A DNA stretch of 64,000 nucleotides from [Clostridium] clostridioforme AGR2157 (GTDB lineage: Bacteria; Bacillota; Clostridia; Lachnospirales; Lachnospiraceae), in the NCBI RefSeq assembly GCF_000424325.1, contig NZ_AUJR01000005.1, positions 62,001-126,000 on the forward strand, written 5' to 3'. The position numbers were made by a program, and so were the translations under genes. The notes below the pieces were generated by a model. The model had not been told where the DNA came from. It saw nothing but the letters and a program-made list of their open reading frames with translations, and made no database searches. This document shows, one piece after another, positions 9,189-17,953 of this stretch (positions are counted from its first letter, which is position 1; every line of letters begins with the position of its first letter).

Positions 9189-9216
9189 GCCCGGCACAGT
9201 GGTGTGCCGGGCTTTT
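9189..9216 (+). terminator. Rho-independent terminator
   Basis: A perfect 10-bp stem, GCCCGGCACA with TGTGCCGGGC, a GTGG loop and TTTT. It ends the helicase-flavoprotein transcript. Confidence 0.9.
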
Positions 9217-9256
9217 AATATGGCTGTATGTACGTCTATACCAAAAAAAATAATGC

Positions 9257-9301
9257 TTGTCACAAATCCCCCATTCTGTTATACTTTGATATAGTTAACT
9301 A
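9257..9301 (+). promoter_or_regulatory. marR promoter and operator
   Basis: TTGTCA (9257-9262), a 17-bp spacer and TATACT (9280-9285) form a strong sigma-70 promoter. The predicted start falls in the perfect palindrome TAGTTAACTA (9292-9301). An imperfect pair, ACTAAT and ATCAGT, follows at about 9318-9334. The palindrome on the start site fits autorepression by the MarR protein encoded next. Confidence 0.7.
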
Positions 9302-9359
9302 GCTAATTATAAGCAGACTAATGGTTAATCAGTTAATATACAGGAAGGAGGCAATCTAC

Positions 9360-9845
9360 TTGGACAATGCACCATGCTGCTGTTTTGTTCAATCCCCGGA
9401 GCACTGTCTCATAGAGAAGTACATCCGGGTGGCCAGGCTGCACCGGAGTATGATGGAGCACCGTCTGAACGGAACAGGGGTGTACCGCAGCCAGCATCAG
9501 ATTCTGATGTTTGTGTCGGATAATCCCAACGTATCCCAGAAAGAGCTGGCAAGGATGTATGGCGTGTCCGGGGCCACCATGGCTGTTTCCCTTAAGAAAC
9601 TGGAAAAGAGGGGCTATATAAGGCGCCTGGTAGACCAGGAGGACAACCGGTGCAACCAGATTTGCATAACGGATAAGGGCAGGAAAGTGGTGGTGGACAG
9701 CGTTAAGATTTTCAGGCACATTGAGAGCCGTATGTTTGAAGGATTTTCTGAGAATGATATGAAGGTGCTGGGAGAACTGCTGGACCGGATTTATGGGAAT
9801 CTGAACCAGGAGTTTACGGACAGGGCGGAAAGAGAGGAATCTTAA
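9360..9845 (+). CDS. MarR-family transcriptional regulator
   Basis: A winged-helix regulator of 161 residues when started at TTG 9360. That start has an optimal GGAAGGAGG seven bases upstream, whereas the in-frame ATG at 9321 lies before this site with no binding site of its own. The DNA-binding core is seen in NVSQKELARMYGVSGATMA with the wing at RRLVDQEDNR. MarR proteins are usually repressors released by small ligands. The gene ends one base before the first exporter gene and has a palindromic operator at its own promoter, so it probably controls the whole marR-exporter operon. Confidence 0.88.
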   Translation: MDNAPCCCFVQSPEHCLIEKYIRVARLHRSMMEHRLNGTGVYRSQHQILMFVSDNPNVSQKELARMYGVSGATMAVSLKKLEKRGYIRRLVDQEDNRCNQICITDKGRKVVVDSVKIFRHIESRMFEGFSENDMKVLGELLDRIYGNLNQEFTDRAEREES

Positions 9846-11585
9846 GTGAAACGATACGGAAAATATATAAAACCATATCTTGGAGCCTTTATCCTGGGCC
9901 CTCTTCTGATGCTGACCGAGGTGGCGGGGGAAATCATGCTGCCCAAGCTGATGTCCATGATTATCAACAACGGGGTGGCGCAGAGAAATGTGCAGTATAT
10001 CCTGTCTGTGGGAGGGCTGATGATACTGGCCACCCTGGTTATGGCCATAGGAGGAATCGGAGGAGCCTATTTTTCGGTGAAAGCGGCAATCAGCTTTACC
10101 AGCGATTTGAGGGACGATCTTTTTTCCAAGGTGCAGGAATTTTCCTTTAAGAACATAGACGCCTACAGCACAGGCTCACTGGTCACCCGTCTGACCAATG
10201 ATATTCAGCAGGTCCAGAACGTGCTTATGATGGGACTGCGGATGGCCATGCGCGCTCCGGGCATGTTCATAGGAGCCCTGATCATGGCTTTCATGATGAA
10301 TGCCAGGCTGGCAGTGGTCATACTGGTGGTCATCCCCCTGCTGACAGCAGCCATAGCCGTCATACTAAAGACAGCATTCCCCAGGTTTACCGCCATGCAG
10401 AAAAAGCTGGACCAGCTAAACTCCGGCATCCAGGAGGCGCTGACCAATGTGCGGGTTATCAAGTCCTTTGTGCGGGAAGAATTTGAGGAGGATAAATTCA
10501 GGGACATGAACCAGGATTTAAAGAACAGCAGCCTGGATGCCATGAAAATCGTCATTGTCACCATGCCTGTGATGACCTTTGCCATGAACATAACCACACT
10601 GGCTGTTGTGTGGTACGGGGGTAATATCATTATTGCAGGGGATATGCCGGTAGGGGATTTGACTGCATTTACCACCTATATCGTACAGATACTCATGTCA
10701 CTTATGATGCTTTCCATGGTATTCCTGCAGCTTTCCAGGGCAGTGGCATCCATCCGCAGGGTGGGTGAGGTCATGGACACGGAGATCGACCTGACAGACG
10801 AGGGGGCCTCCAGGAAGGACCTGGCTGTATTGAAGGGAAAGGTGGAGTTTAAGCATGTGAGCTTCAGCTATACGGACAACCAGGATGAGATGGTGCTGGA
10901 GGATATAAGCTTTACGGCAGAGCCGGGGCAGATGATAGGAATTATCGGATCCACAGGCAGCGGCAAGACCACCCTGGTGCAGTTGATACCGCGGCTTTAC
11001 GATGCCACAAAGGGCCAGGTGCTTGTGGACGGGGTGGATGTCAGGGATTATTCCCTGAAAAACCTGCGGGAAGGCGTGGGTATGGTGCTCCAGAAAAATG
11101 TGCTCTTCTCAGGCACCATAGAGGAGAACCTGCGCTGGGGCAGGGAGGACGCCTCCATGGATGAAATCAGGGAAATGGCACAGAGCGCCCAGGCAGACAG
11201 CTTTGTCACCTCCTTTACCAATGGCTATGATACGGACATGGGACAGGGCGGGGTCAACGTATCGGGGGGCCAGAAGCAGAGACTCTGTATTGCCAGGGCT
11301 CTGCTTAAGAGGCCAAAAATCCTGATACTGGATGACAGCACCAGCGCCGTGGATACTGCCACTGAGGCCAGGATACGGCAGTGTTTCAACACCAGCCTTA
11401 AGGATACCACCAAAATCATCATAGCACAGCGCATTGGATCCGTGGAAGAGGCTGACCGGATCTTGGTGCTGGATGAAGGCAGGCTCATCGGACAGGGGAC
11501 CCATGAACAGCTTATGGAGGAATGCCAGGCATACCAGGAGATTTATTATTCCCAGAGGGACCGAAAGGAGACGGCTGCATCATGA
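9846..11585 (+). CDS. ABC exporter half-transporter, degenerate site subunit
   Basis: A 579-residue half-transporter with six predicted membrane helices (about residues 15-300) and a C-terminal ATPase. Walker A GSTGSGKTT starts at residue 368, the Q-loop is LQKNVLF and the signature is SGGQKQR. Walker B reads LILDDSTSAVD, with D497 where the catalytic glutamate should be. This Asp marks the degenerate nucleotide site of heterodimeric exporters such as TM287/288 and BmrCD. The next gene encodes a partner with the normal glutamate. The start is GTG immediately after the MarR stop, with AGAGG inside marR. Substrate unknown, with drug or lipid export plausible. Confidence 0.92.
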   Translation: MKRYGKYIKPYLGAFILGPLLMLTEVAGEIMLPKLMSMIINNGVAQRNVQYILSVGGLMILATLVMAIGGIGGAYFSVKAAISFTSDLRDDLFSKVQEFSFKNIDAYSTGSLVTRLTNDIQQVQNVLMMGLRMAMRAPGMFIGALIMAFMMNARLAVVILVVIPLLTAAIAVILKTAFPRFTAMQKKLDQLNSGIQEALTNVRVIKSFVREEFEEDKFRDMNQDLKNSSLDAMKIVIVTMPVMTFAMNITTLAVVWYGGNIIIAGDMPVGDLTAFTTYIVQILMSLMMLSMVFLQLSRAVASIRRVGEVMDTEIDLTDEGASRKDLAVLKGKVEFKHVSFSYTDNQDEMVLEDISFTAEPGQMIGIIGSTGSGKTTLVQLIPRLYDATKGQVLVDGVDVRDYSLKNLREGVGMVLQKNVLFSGTIEENLRWGREDASMDEIREMAQSAQADSFVTSFTNGYDTDMGQGGVNVSGGQKQRLCIARALLKRPKILILDDSTSAVDTATEARIRQCFNTSLKDTTKIIIAQRIGSVEEADRILVLDEGRLIGQGTHEQLMEECQAYQEIYYSQRDRKETAAS

Positions 11586-13465
11586 CGAGACAACAGAAAG
11601 CGGAGAGCCTGAAACGGCGCTATGGAAGACATGGGGCTCCTGAGTCCATAGGTCCCATGGGAGGGAGAAGGCATGGACCGGGACGGAATATGGGCATGGG
11701 CCCGAAACGGCTGCCCAGGAACGCAGGCACCACCATCAGACGTCTTCTGCATTATTTAAATGAGGATAAACCCAAGATGATGCTGGCATTTTTCTGCGTC
11801 ATCCTCAACACCGCCGCAACGCTGGCAGGCTCCTACATGCTGCGGCCTATCATCAATACATTTATTGCCCCTCTGACGGGAGGTCCCGGGGATCCGGAAG
11901 GACTTGCTAGGGCCCTGGCTGTGCTGGCGGCTGTGTTCGCGGTGGGGGTGTTTGCCAATTATGCCCAGGCAAAGGTCATGCTGACCGTGGCCCAGAATAC
12001 CCTGCAGAAAATCCGCAATGACCTGTTTGGCAGAATGCAGAAGCTGCCGGTGCGGTTTTATGATACCAACTCCAACGGTGATTTGATGAGCCGTTTTACA
12101 AATGATGTGGATACCATCGGACAGATGCTCAGCTCCACGCTGGTACAGCTGTTTTCCGGTGCATTAAGCATCATAGGCACCCTGTTCCTCATGCTGTACA
12201 CCAACCTGATTCTGACTCTTGTCACCCTGGTGATGATTCCTGCTATGATGAAGGCGGGAGGGGCTGTGGCCGGGTGGAGCCAGAAATACTTCACTGCCCA
12301 GCAGACATCCCTGGGAGCCGTGAACGGTTATATAGAGGAGACCATCACCGGACAGAAGGTGGTTAAGGTATTCTGCCACGAGGACACGGCCAGGGAGGAA
12401 TTCGGCATACTGAACCATGACCTGAGGTACAACCAGATTCGGGCCCAGTTTTTCGGCGGTATCATGGGGCCTGTGATGAACAGCCTGAGCCAGATCAACT
12501 ATTCCCTTACCGCCTGTGTGGGCGGCCTGCTCTGTGTGCTCAGGGGCTTTGACGTGGGAGGGCTGACCGTGTTCTTAAACTTTTCCAGGCAGTTTAGCCG
12601 TCCCATCAATGAGATATCCATGCAGGTCAGCAATGTATTCTCAGCTCTGGCCGGAGCAGAGCGTGTATTCGCGGTGATGGATGAGGAGCCGGAGCCGGCG
12701 GACACCATGGACTGCGCGGTGCTAAGTCCCATGATTGGCCATGTGGTGTTCAATCATGTTACTTTTGGCTACGCCCCGGATAAAACCATTCTTAAGGACA
12801 TAAACCTCTATGCCAAACCTGGACAGAAGATTGCCTTTGTAGGCTCTACCGGAGCGGGAAAGACCACCATAACAAACCTGCTGAACCGGTTCTATGACAT
12901 CCAGTCAGGTTCCATCACCATTGACGGGGTGGATATACGCCGCATTTCAAGGGACGCCCTGCGAAACAACATTGCCATGGTTCTCCAGGACACCCACCTG
13001 TTTACAGGCACGGTGCGGGAGAACATCCGCTACGGCAGGCTGGATGCCACGGACGACGAGGTCATCCAGGCGGCCAAAACAGCCTCCGCCCACTCCTTCA
13101 TCATGCGTCTTCCTCACGGATATGATACCATGCTGGAGGGAGACGGGGCCAATTTAAGCCAGGGGCAGAGACAGCTTCTCAATATTGCCAGGGCAGCCAT
13201 ATCCAAGGCCCCTGTGCTGATTCTGGACGAGGCCACCAGCTCTGTGGATACCAGGACGGAAAAACACATTGAGCACGGCATGGACCGGCTGATGGCAGAC
13301 CGCACCACCTTCATCATTGCCCACAGGCTGTCCACAGTGCGAAGCGCCAACGCCATCATGGTTCTGGAGCACGGGGAAATCATAGAGAGGGGTACCCACG
13401 AGGAGCTTTTAGAGATGAGAGGACGATACTATGAATTGTATACAGGCATGAAAGAACTGGATTGA
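11582..13465 (+). CDS. ABC exporter half-transporter, catalytic subunit
   Basis: A 627-residue partner of the preceding gene, starting at ATG 11582 in an ATGA overlap with its stop; AAAGGAG lies 12 nt upstream. The Gly/Arg-rich N-terminal tail of about 55 residues is cytosolic, followed by six membrane helices and an ATPase. Walker A GSTGAGKTT begins at 421, the Q-loop is LQDTHLF, the signature is LSQGQRQL and Walker B LILDEATSSVD has E550 as catalytic base. It supplies the competent Walker B for the heterodimer. Overlap and complementary site chemistry make co-assembly very likely. Confidence 0.93.
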   Translation: MTRQQKAESLKRRYGRHGAPESIGPMGGRRHGPGRNMGMGPKRLPRNAGTTIRRLLHYLNEDKPKMMLAFFCVILNTAATLAGSYMLRPIINTFIAPLTGGPGDPEGLARALAVLAAVFAVGVFANYAQAKVMLTVAQNTLQKIRNDLFGRMQKLPVRFYDTNSNGDLMSRFTNDVDTIGQMLSSTLVQLFSGALSIIGTLFLMLYTNLILTLVTLVMIPAMMKAGGAVAGWSQKYFTAQQTSLGAVNGYIEETITGQKVVKVFCHEDTAREEFGILNHDLRYNQIRAQFFGGIMGPVMNSLSQINYSLTACVGGLLCVLRGFDVGGLTVFLNFSRQFSRPINEISMQVSNVFSALAGAERVFAVMDEEPEPADTMDCAVLSPMIGHVVFNHVTFGYAPDKTILKDINLYAKPGQKIAFVGSTGAGKTTITNLLNRFYDIQSGSITIDGVDIRRISRDALRNNIAMVLQDTHLFTGTVRENIRYGRLDATDDEVIQAAKTASAHSFIMRLPHGYDTMLEGDGANLSQGQRQLLNIARAAISKAPVLILDEATSSVDTRTEKHIEHGMDRLMADRTTFIIAHRLSTVRSANAIMVLEHGEIIERGTHEELLEMRGRYYELYTGMKELD

Positions 13466-13514
13466 TTGCCATGAAATTAACATATAAATTAAATTAATAA
13501 CGAATAAAATCTGT

Positions 13515-13544
13515 ATTGTATACAATCTTTATTTATGCTATACT
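13515..13544 (+). promoter_or_regulatory. rnf operon promoter with palindromic operator
   Basis: TTGTAT (13516-13521), a 17-bp spacer and TATACT (13539-13544). The perfect 12-bp palindrome ATTGTATACAAT (13515-13526) covers the -35 box and resembles GntR/FadR-type operators (TTGTATACAA). The roughly 100-nt leader contains small hairpins, GGGGC/GCCCC at 13563-13577 and CCGG/CCGG at 13579-13591. Confidence 0.65.
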
Positions 13545-13651
13545 AAGTTGGTGTATTCCGGAGGGGCAGGCAGCCCCGCCGGTTATACCGGACGCTGGTA
13601 CTTGTCCGGCCGCACAAAGGAATAAAAAGAAAGAAAAGAGGGAGAGAATCC

Positions 13652-14977
13652 ATGGGTTTGGCGACTTTTAAAGGCGGCATCCATCCATATGAGGGGAAGG
13701 AGCTGTCAGAGAACAAACCGGTACAGGTCCTGATGCCAAAGGGCGACCTGGTGTACCCGATGTCACAGCACATTGGTGCACCCGCGAAGCCTCTGGTAGC
13801 AAAGGGCGATCATGTACTGGCAGGCCAGAAGATTGGAGAAGCAGGCGGTTTCATCTCTGCCAATGTAATTGCTTCTGTTTCAGGAACGGTGAAGGGCATT
13901 GAACCAAGGCGTATGGCTAACGGAACAATGGTGCCCTCCATTGTCGTTGAAAATGATGGAGAATATAAGACAGTTGAAGGCGTGGGAGAGGACAGGGACC
14001 CATCAGGCCTGTCAAAAGAGGAAATCCGTAACATTGTGAAGGAAGCCGGTATCGTGGGCCTCGGCGGGGCGGGATTCCCCACTCATGTAAAGCTGACTCC
14101 GAAGGATGAGAACGCCATCGAGTACATACTGGTCAACGGCGCGGAGTGTGAGCCGTACCTTACCAGCGACTACCGAATGATGTTGGAGGAGCCGGAGAAA
14201 ATCGTAGGCGGCTTAAAGGTCATCCTTCAGCTTTTTGACAATGCAAAGGGCGTTATCGGCATCGAGAACAATAAGCCGGAGGCCATCAAGAAGCTTACCG
14301 AGATGGTGAAGGACGAGCCGCGCATCACGGTTTGTCCGCTTATGACAAAGTATCCTCAGGGAGGAGAGCGTTCCCTGATTTATGCCGTTACAGGCAGGAA
14401 GGTCAACTCATCCATGCTTCCCGCGGACGCAGGATGCATCGTGGACAATGTTGACACTGTGATTTCCATCTACATGGCAGTGTGCAAGAGCACGCCCCTG
14501 ATGAGGAAAATCATTACGGTCACCGGAGACGCGGTGGCGGACCCCAGGAATTTCAGCGTAAAGCTTGGAACCAATTACCAGGAGCTGCTGGACGCAGCAG
14601 GCGGTTTTAAGACAGAGCCGGAGAAAATCCTCTCAGGCGGCCCCATGATGGGCCAGGCCATATTTGACCTGAATATCCCGGTAAGCAAGACTTCATCCGC
14701 CCTGACCTGTTTCACAAAGGACCAGGTGGCGGAGATGGAGCCTTCCGCGTGCATACGGTGCGGAAAGTGCGTCAGCGTATGTCCAAGCCACATCATCCCT
14801 GTGATGATGATGCAGGCCGCCCTCAGGGACGACTGCGAGACATTTGAGAAGCTGAACGGTATGGAATGCATGGAGTGCGGAAGCTGTACCTATGTATGTC
14901 CGGCCAAGAGGCCTCTGACTCAGGCATTTAAGGAAATGCGCAAGACAGTTGCGGCTAACCGCAGGAAGAAAGGGTAG
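13652..14977 (+). CDS. rnfC: Rnf complex subunit C
   Basis: The 441-residue peripheral subunit of the Rnf ferredoxin:NAD+ oxidoreductase, thought to carry the NADH site. Residues about 125-170 hold the glycine-rich nucleotide segment GLGGAGFPTH and NGAECEPYL. Two [4Fe-4S] ferredoxin motifs lie near the C-terminus, CIRCGKCVSVCP (about 367) and CMECGSCTYVCP (about 406). It opens the operon in order C-D-G-E-A-B, the clostridial arrangement. The ATG has GGGAG upstream. The length matches clostridial RnfC, which lacks the long Ala/Lys tail of the gammaproteobacterial form. Confidence 0.96.
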   Translation: MGLATFKGGIHPYEGKELSENKPVQVLMPKGDLVYPMSQHIGAPAKPLVAKGDHVLAGQKIGEAGGFISANVIASVSGTVKGIEPRRMANGTMVPSIVVENDGEYKTVEGVGEDRDPSGLSKEEIRNIVKEAGIVGLGGAGFPTHVKLTPKDENAIEYILVNGAECEPYLTSDYRMMLEEPEKIVGGLKVILQLFDNAKGVIGIENNKPEAIKKLTEMVKDEPRITVCPLMTKYPQGGERSLIYAVTGRKVNSSMLPADAGCIVDNVDTVISIYMAVCKSTPLMRKIITVTGDAVADPRNFSVKLGTNYQELLDAAGGFKTEPEKILSGGPMMGQAIFDLNIPVSKTSSALTCFTKDQVAEMEPSACIRCGKCVSVCPSHIIPVMMMQAALRDDCETFEKLNGMECMECGSCTYVCPAKRPLTQAFKEMRKTVAANRRKKG

Positions 14978-14992
14978 GAGGGGACATAAGTC

Positions 14993-15928
14993 ATGAGTAA
15001 ATTATTAAACGTATCATCATCCCCGCATGTGAGAAGCCATGAGACCACCCACAGCATCATGCTGGATGTGGCCATTGCCATGTTGCCTGCAACCGCTTTC
15101 GGTGTGTATCATTTCGGCATGCATGCGCTGCTGGTGCTTATAGTTACGGTTGCAGCCTGTGTTTTAAGTGAGTATGTATATGAGAAGCTGATGAAGAAGC
15201 CAAGTACCATCAGCGACTGCAGTGCCCTGGTCACAGGCATGATTCTGGCACTGAACATGCCTCCGGAGATTCCGGTGTGGATTCCGGCCCTGGGCGGAAT
15301 CTTTGCCATCATCGTGGTGAAGCAGCTCTACGGCGGCCTGGGACAGAACTTTATGAACCCGGCTCTGGCAGCCAGGTGTTTCCTGCTGATTTCCTTTGCG
15401 GGAAAGATGACCAATTTCAGCTACAGCGGATTTGACGGCGTGTCCGGCGCAACACCCCTGGCAGTGCTTAAGAGCGGCGGGGCAGTGGATGTTCCGGCCA
15501 TGTTTGTGGGAAACATCCCAGGTACCATCGGAGAGGTTTCCGTGATTGCCCTTTTAATCGGCGCTGCTTATCTTCTGGCAAAGAAGGTAATATCCATCCG
15601 GATTCCGGGTACCTACATACTGACGGTTGTTGTATTTGCCATCCTGTTTGGAGGCCATGGATTTGATTTGAACTACATTGCAGCCCACCTGTGCGGCGGC
15701 GGCCTGATTTTCGGTGCCTTCTTCATGGCAACCGACTATGTGACCAGCCCCATTACTCCAAAGGGCCAGATTGTGTTCGGCATCCTGCTGGGCGTGCTCA
15801 CAGGACTGTTCAGGATTTTCGGCGGATCCGCAGAGGGCGTGTCCTACGCAATCATCATCAGCAACATCCTTGTTCCGCTGATTGAGAAAGTAACCCTTCC
15901 CAAAGCATTTGGAAAGGAGGGCAAGTAA
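14993..15928 (+). CDS. rnfD: Rnf complex subunit D
   Basis: A 311-residue integral membrane subunit with about nine or ten hydrophobic segments. The flavinylation motif SGAT at residues 151-154 marks T154 as the expected site of covalent FMN, attached by ApbE-type transferase (no apbE in this window). RnfD is part of the membrane electron path and the proposed ion-translocation machinery. It lies 15 bp after rnfC and 2 bp before rnfG, with RBS GGAGGGG overlapping the gap. Confidence 0.96.
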   Translation: MSKLLNVSSSPHVRSHETTHSIMLDVAIAMLPATAFGVYHFGMHALLVLIVTVAACVLSEYVYEKLMKKPSTISDCSALVTGMILALNMPPEIPVWIPALGGIFAIIVVKQLYGGLGQNFMNPALAARCFLLISFAGKMTNFSYSGFDGVSGATPLAVLKSGGAVDVPAMFVGNIPGTIGEVSVIALLIGAAYLLAKKVISIRIPGTYILTVVVFAILFGGHGFDLNYIAAHLCGGGLIFGAFFMATDYVTSPITPKGQIVFGILLGVLTGLFRIFGGSAEGVSYAIIISNILVPLIEKVTLPKAFGKEGK

Positions 15929-15930
15929 AC

Positions 15931-16542
15931 ATGAGCAAATCAGGATTTATGAAAGACGCGGTGATTCTCTTTGTAATCACCCTGGTGTCAGGATGCCTTT
16001 TAGGCGGTGTATACCAGCTGACCAAGAAGCCCATTGAGCTGGCTACCATAGCGGCCAACAACAAGGCATACAAGGCAGTGTTCCCAGAAGCCGAGACCTT
16101 TGATTTGGACGAAGCCCTGACAGCTGCCATCCCGGCCTGCAACGAAGCCCTGGCCGGCATGAATTTTGGCGGTGTGGAAGTGGAGAATGTGTTAAAGGCA
16201 GTGGACGCAGGCGGCAGCCAGTTAGGCTATGTCATCACCTCCCTGTCCAATGACAGCTACGGCGGCGTGGTGAAGCTGTCGGTGGGACTGAAGGACGACG
16301 GAACCATCACAGGCATCGAGTTCCTGGAAATCAGCGATACTCCCGGTCTGGGATTAAAGGCAAAGGAACCAGCGTTCAAGGACCAGTATGTGGGAAAGAA
16401 TGCACCTGAGCTTTCCGTCACCAAGTCAGGCAGCGCGGATGATACCCAGATTAATGCCATCAGCGGCGCTACCATTACTTCAAGTGCAACAACCAATGCA
16501 GTCAATGCAGCTTTATATTACCTGCATAACTGCATCCAATAA
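15931..16542 (+). CDS. rnfG: Rnf complex subunit G
   Basis: A 203-residue subunit with one N-terminal membrane helix (about residues 8-28) and an extracytoplasmic FMN-binding domain. The motif SGATITSSAT at residues 178-187 places covalent FMN on T181. RnfG passes electrons with RnfD on the outer face in current models. The start lies 2 bp after rnfD and has GGAGG inside the end of rnfD. Confidence 0.95.
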   Translation: MSKSGFMKDAVILFVITLVSGCLLGGVYQLTKKPIELATIAANNKAYKAVFPEAETFDLDEALTAAIPACNEALAGMNFGGVEVENVLKAVDAGGSQLGYVITSLSNDSYGGVVKLSVGLKDDGTITGIEFLEISDTPGLGLKAKEPAFKDQYVGKNAPELSVTKSGSADDTQINAISGATITSSATTNAVNAALYYLHNCIQ

Positions 16543-16557
16543 ATAGGAGGTGGGAAC

Positions 16558-17349
16558 ATGAATAAATGTACAGAACGTTTATATAACGGTATTGTGAAAG
16601 AAAACCCTACCTTCGTCCTGATGCTTGGTATGTGTCCGACACTGGCTGTCACCACATCCGCCATCAACGGTCTGGGTATGGGACTTTCCACAACCGTAGT
16701 TTTACTGTTTTCCAATATGATTATCTCTGCCCTGCGTAAGATCATACCTGACAGGGTACGTATTCCGGCGTATATCGTCATCGTCGCATCCCTGGTTACC
16801 ATGGTACAGCTGCTGCTCCAGGCTTATGTGCCAAGCCTGTACTCTGCGCTTGGCATCTATATCCCGCTGATTGTGGTTAACTGTATCATCCTTGGCCGTG
16901 CAGAATCCTACGCATCCAAGAACGGTCCGGTGGTATCCACCTTTGACGGCCTTGGCATGGGCCTTGGATTCACCCTGGCTTTGACCTGCATCGGTCTGGT
17001 CCGTGAGATTCTCGGTTCCGGAGCCATATTCGGGAACGTGGTGGTCCCGGAAGATTACCATATTGCTATCTTTGTGCTGGCTCCCGGCGCGTTCTTCGTG
17101 CTGGCGCTCCTGACCGCGCTTCAGAACAAGTTCAAAGCGCCGTCCGCAACCAACGGTTCCGTGCCTCAGTCCAAGCTGGCCTGCGGCGGAAACTGTATGT
17201 CATGTACCGGCTCTGCCTGCATGGCTAACCATGAGGCGCTGGAGACGAGGATGCGTCAGGCCGAGGAAAAGGCTCTGGCGGCAAAGAAGGCAGCTGTAGC
17301 AAAGAAGGAAGCAGAGCTTAAATCAGCTGCTTCCAAAAAAGAAAATTAG
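16558..17349 (+). CDS. rnfE: Rnf complex subunit E with cysteine-rich tail
   Basis: RnfE is a six-helix membrane subunit paired with RnfA. The membrane part here spans residues 1 to about 195 and is typical. The protein then continues to 263 residues, longer than the roughly 200-230 of most RnfE. The tail holds C209-x3-C213-x2-C216-x4-C221, followed by a Lys/Ala/Glu-rich segment likely to form a coiled coil. This tail is in frame with no sign of a frameshift. It might bind a metal or an Fe-S cluster, or tether another protein; that is inference. RBS GGAGG precedes the ATG. Confidence 0.94.
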   Translation: MNKCTERLYNGIVKENPTFVLMLGMCPTLAVTTSAINGLGMGLSTTVVLLFSNMIISALRKIIPDRVRIPAYIVIVASLVTMVQLLLQAYVPSLYSALGIYIPLIVVNCIILGRAESYASKNGPVVSTFDGLGMGLGFTLALTCIGLVREILGSGAIFGNVVVPEDYHIAIFVLAPGAFFVLALLTALQNKFKAPSATNGSVPQSKLACGGNCMSCTGSACMANHEALETRMRQAEEKALAAKKAAVAKKEAELKSAASKKEN

Positions 17350-17361
17350 GAGGGTGGACAG

Positions 17362-17937
17362 ATGAAAGAGTTATTATTAATTGCCATTGGTTCCGCTCTG
17401 GTTAATAACGTTGTTTTGAGCCAGTTCTTAGGACTCTGTCCATTCCTCGGTGTTTCAAAGAAGGTTGAGACCTCAGCCGGCATGGGTGCGGCCGTTATCT
17501 TCGTTATAACCATAGCATCGGCAGTGACAAGCCTGGTTTATACCGGAATCCTTGTGAACCTGCACCTGGAATACCTGCAGACCATCGTGTTCATCCTGGT
17601 CATTGCAGCCCTGGTTCAGTTCGTGGAGATGTTCCTCAAGAAATCCATGCCGTCACTTTATGAGGCCCTGGGCGTGTACCTGCCTCTGATTACGACCAAC
17701 TGTGCGGTGCTGGGTGTCGCCCTTACCAATGTACAGAAGTCATACAGCTTTATTCAGAGCGTTGTGAACGGCATCGGAATTTCCGTTGGTTTTACCATCG
17801 CTATCATCATGCTGGCCGGTATCCGTGAGAAGATTGAGCACAATGATGTACCGTATTCATTCCAGGGCTCACCCATTGTTTTAATTACCTCAGGTCTCAT
17901 GGCAATCGCATTTTTCGGATTTTCCGGATTAATTTAG
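17362..17937 (+). CDS. rnfA: Rnf complex subunit A
   Basis: A 191-residue protein with six hydrophobic helices and no charged domain, normal for RnfA. The RnfA/RnfE pair forms the membrane core that places a [2Fe-2S] cluster in structural models. The N-terminal region NNVVLSQFLGLCPFLGVSKK contains the conserved cysteine of this family. Spacing of 12 bp from rnfE and 16 bp to rnfB, each with AGGAGG-type sites, shows a single operon. Confidence 0.96.
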   Translation: MKELLLIAIGSALVNNVVLSQFLGLCPFLGVSKKVETSAGMGAAVIFVITIASAVTSLVYTGILVNLHLEYLQTIVFILVIAALVQFVEMFLKKSMPSLYEALGVYLPLITTNCAVLGVALTNVQKSYSFIQSVVNGIGISVGFTIAIIMLAGIREKIEHNDVPYSFQGSPIVLITSGLMAIAFFGFSGLI

Positions 17938-17953
17938 AAGGAGGAGAAGGAAA

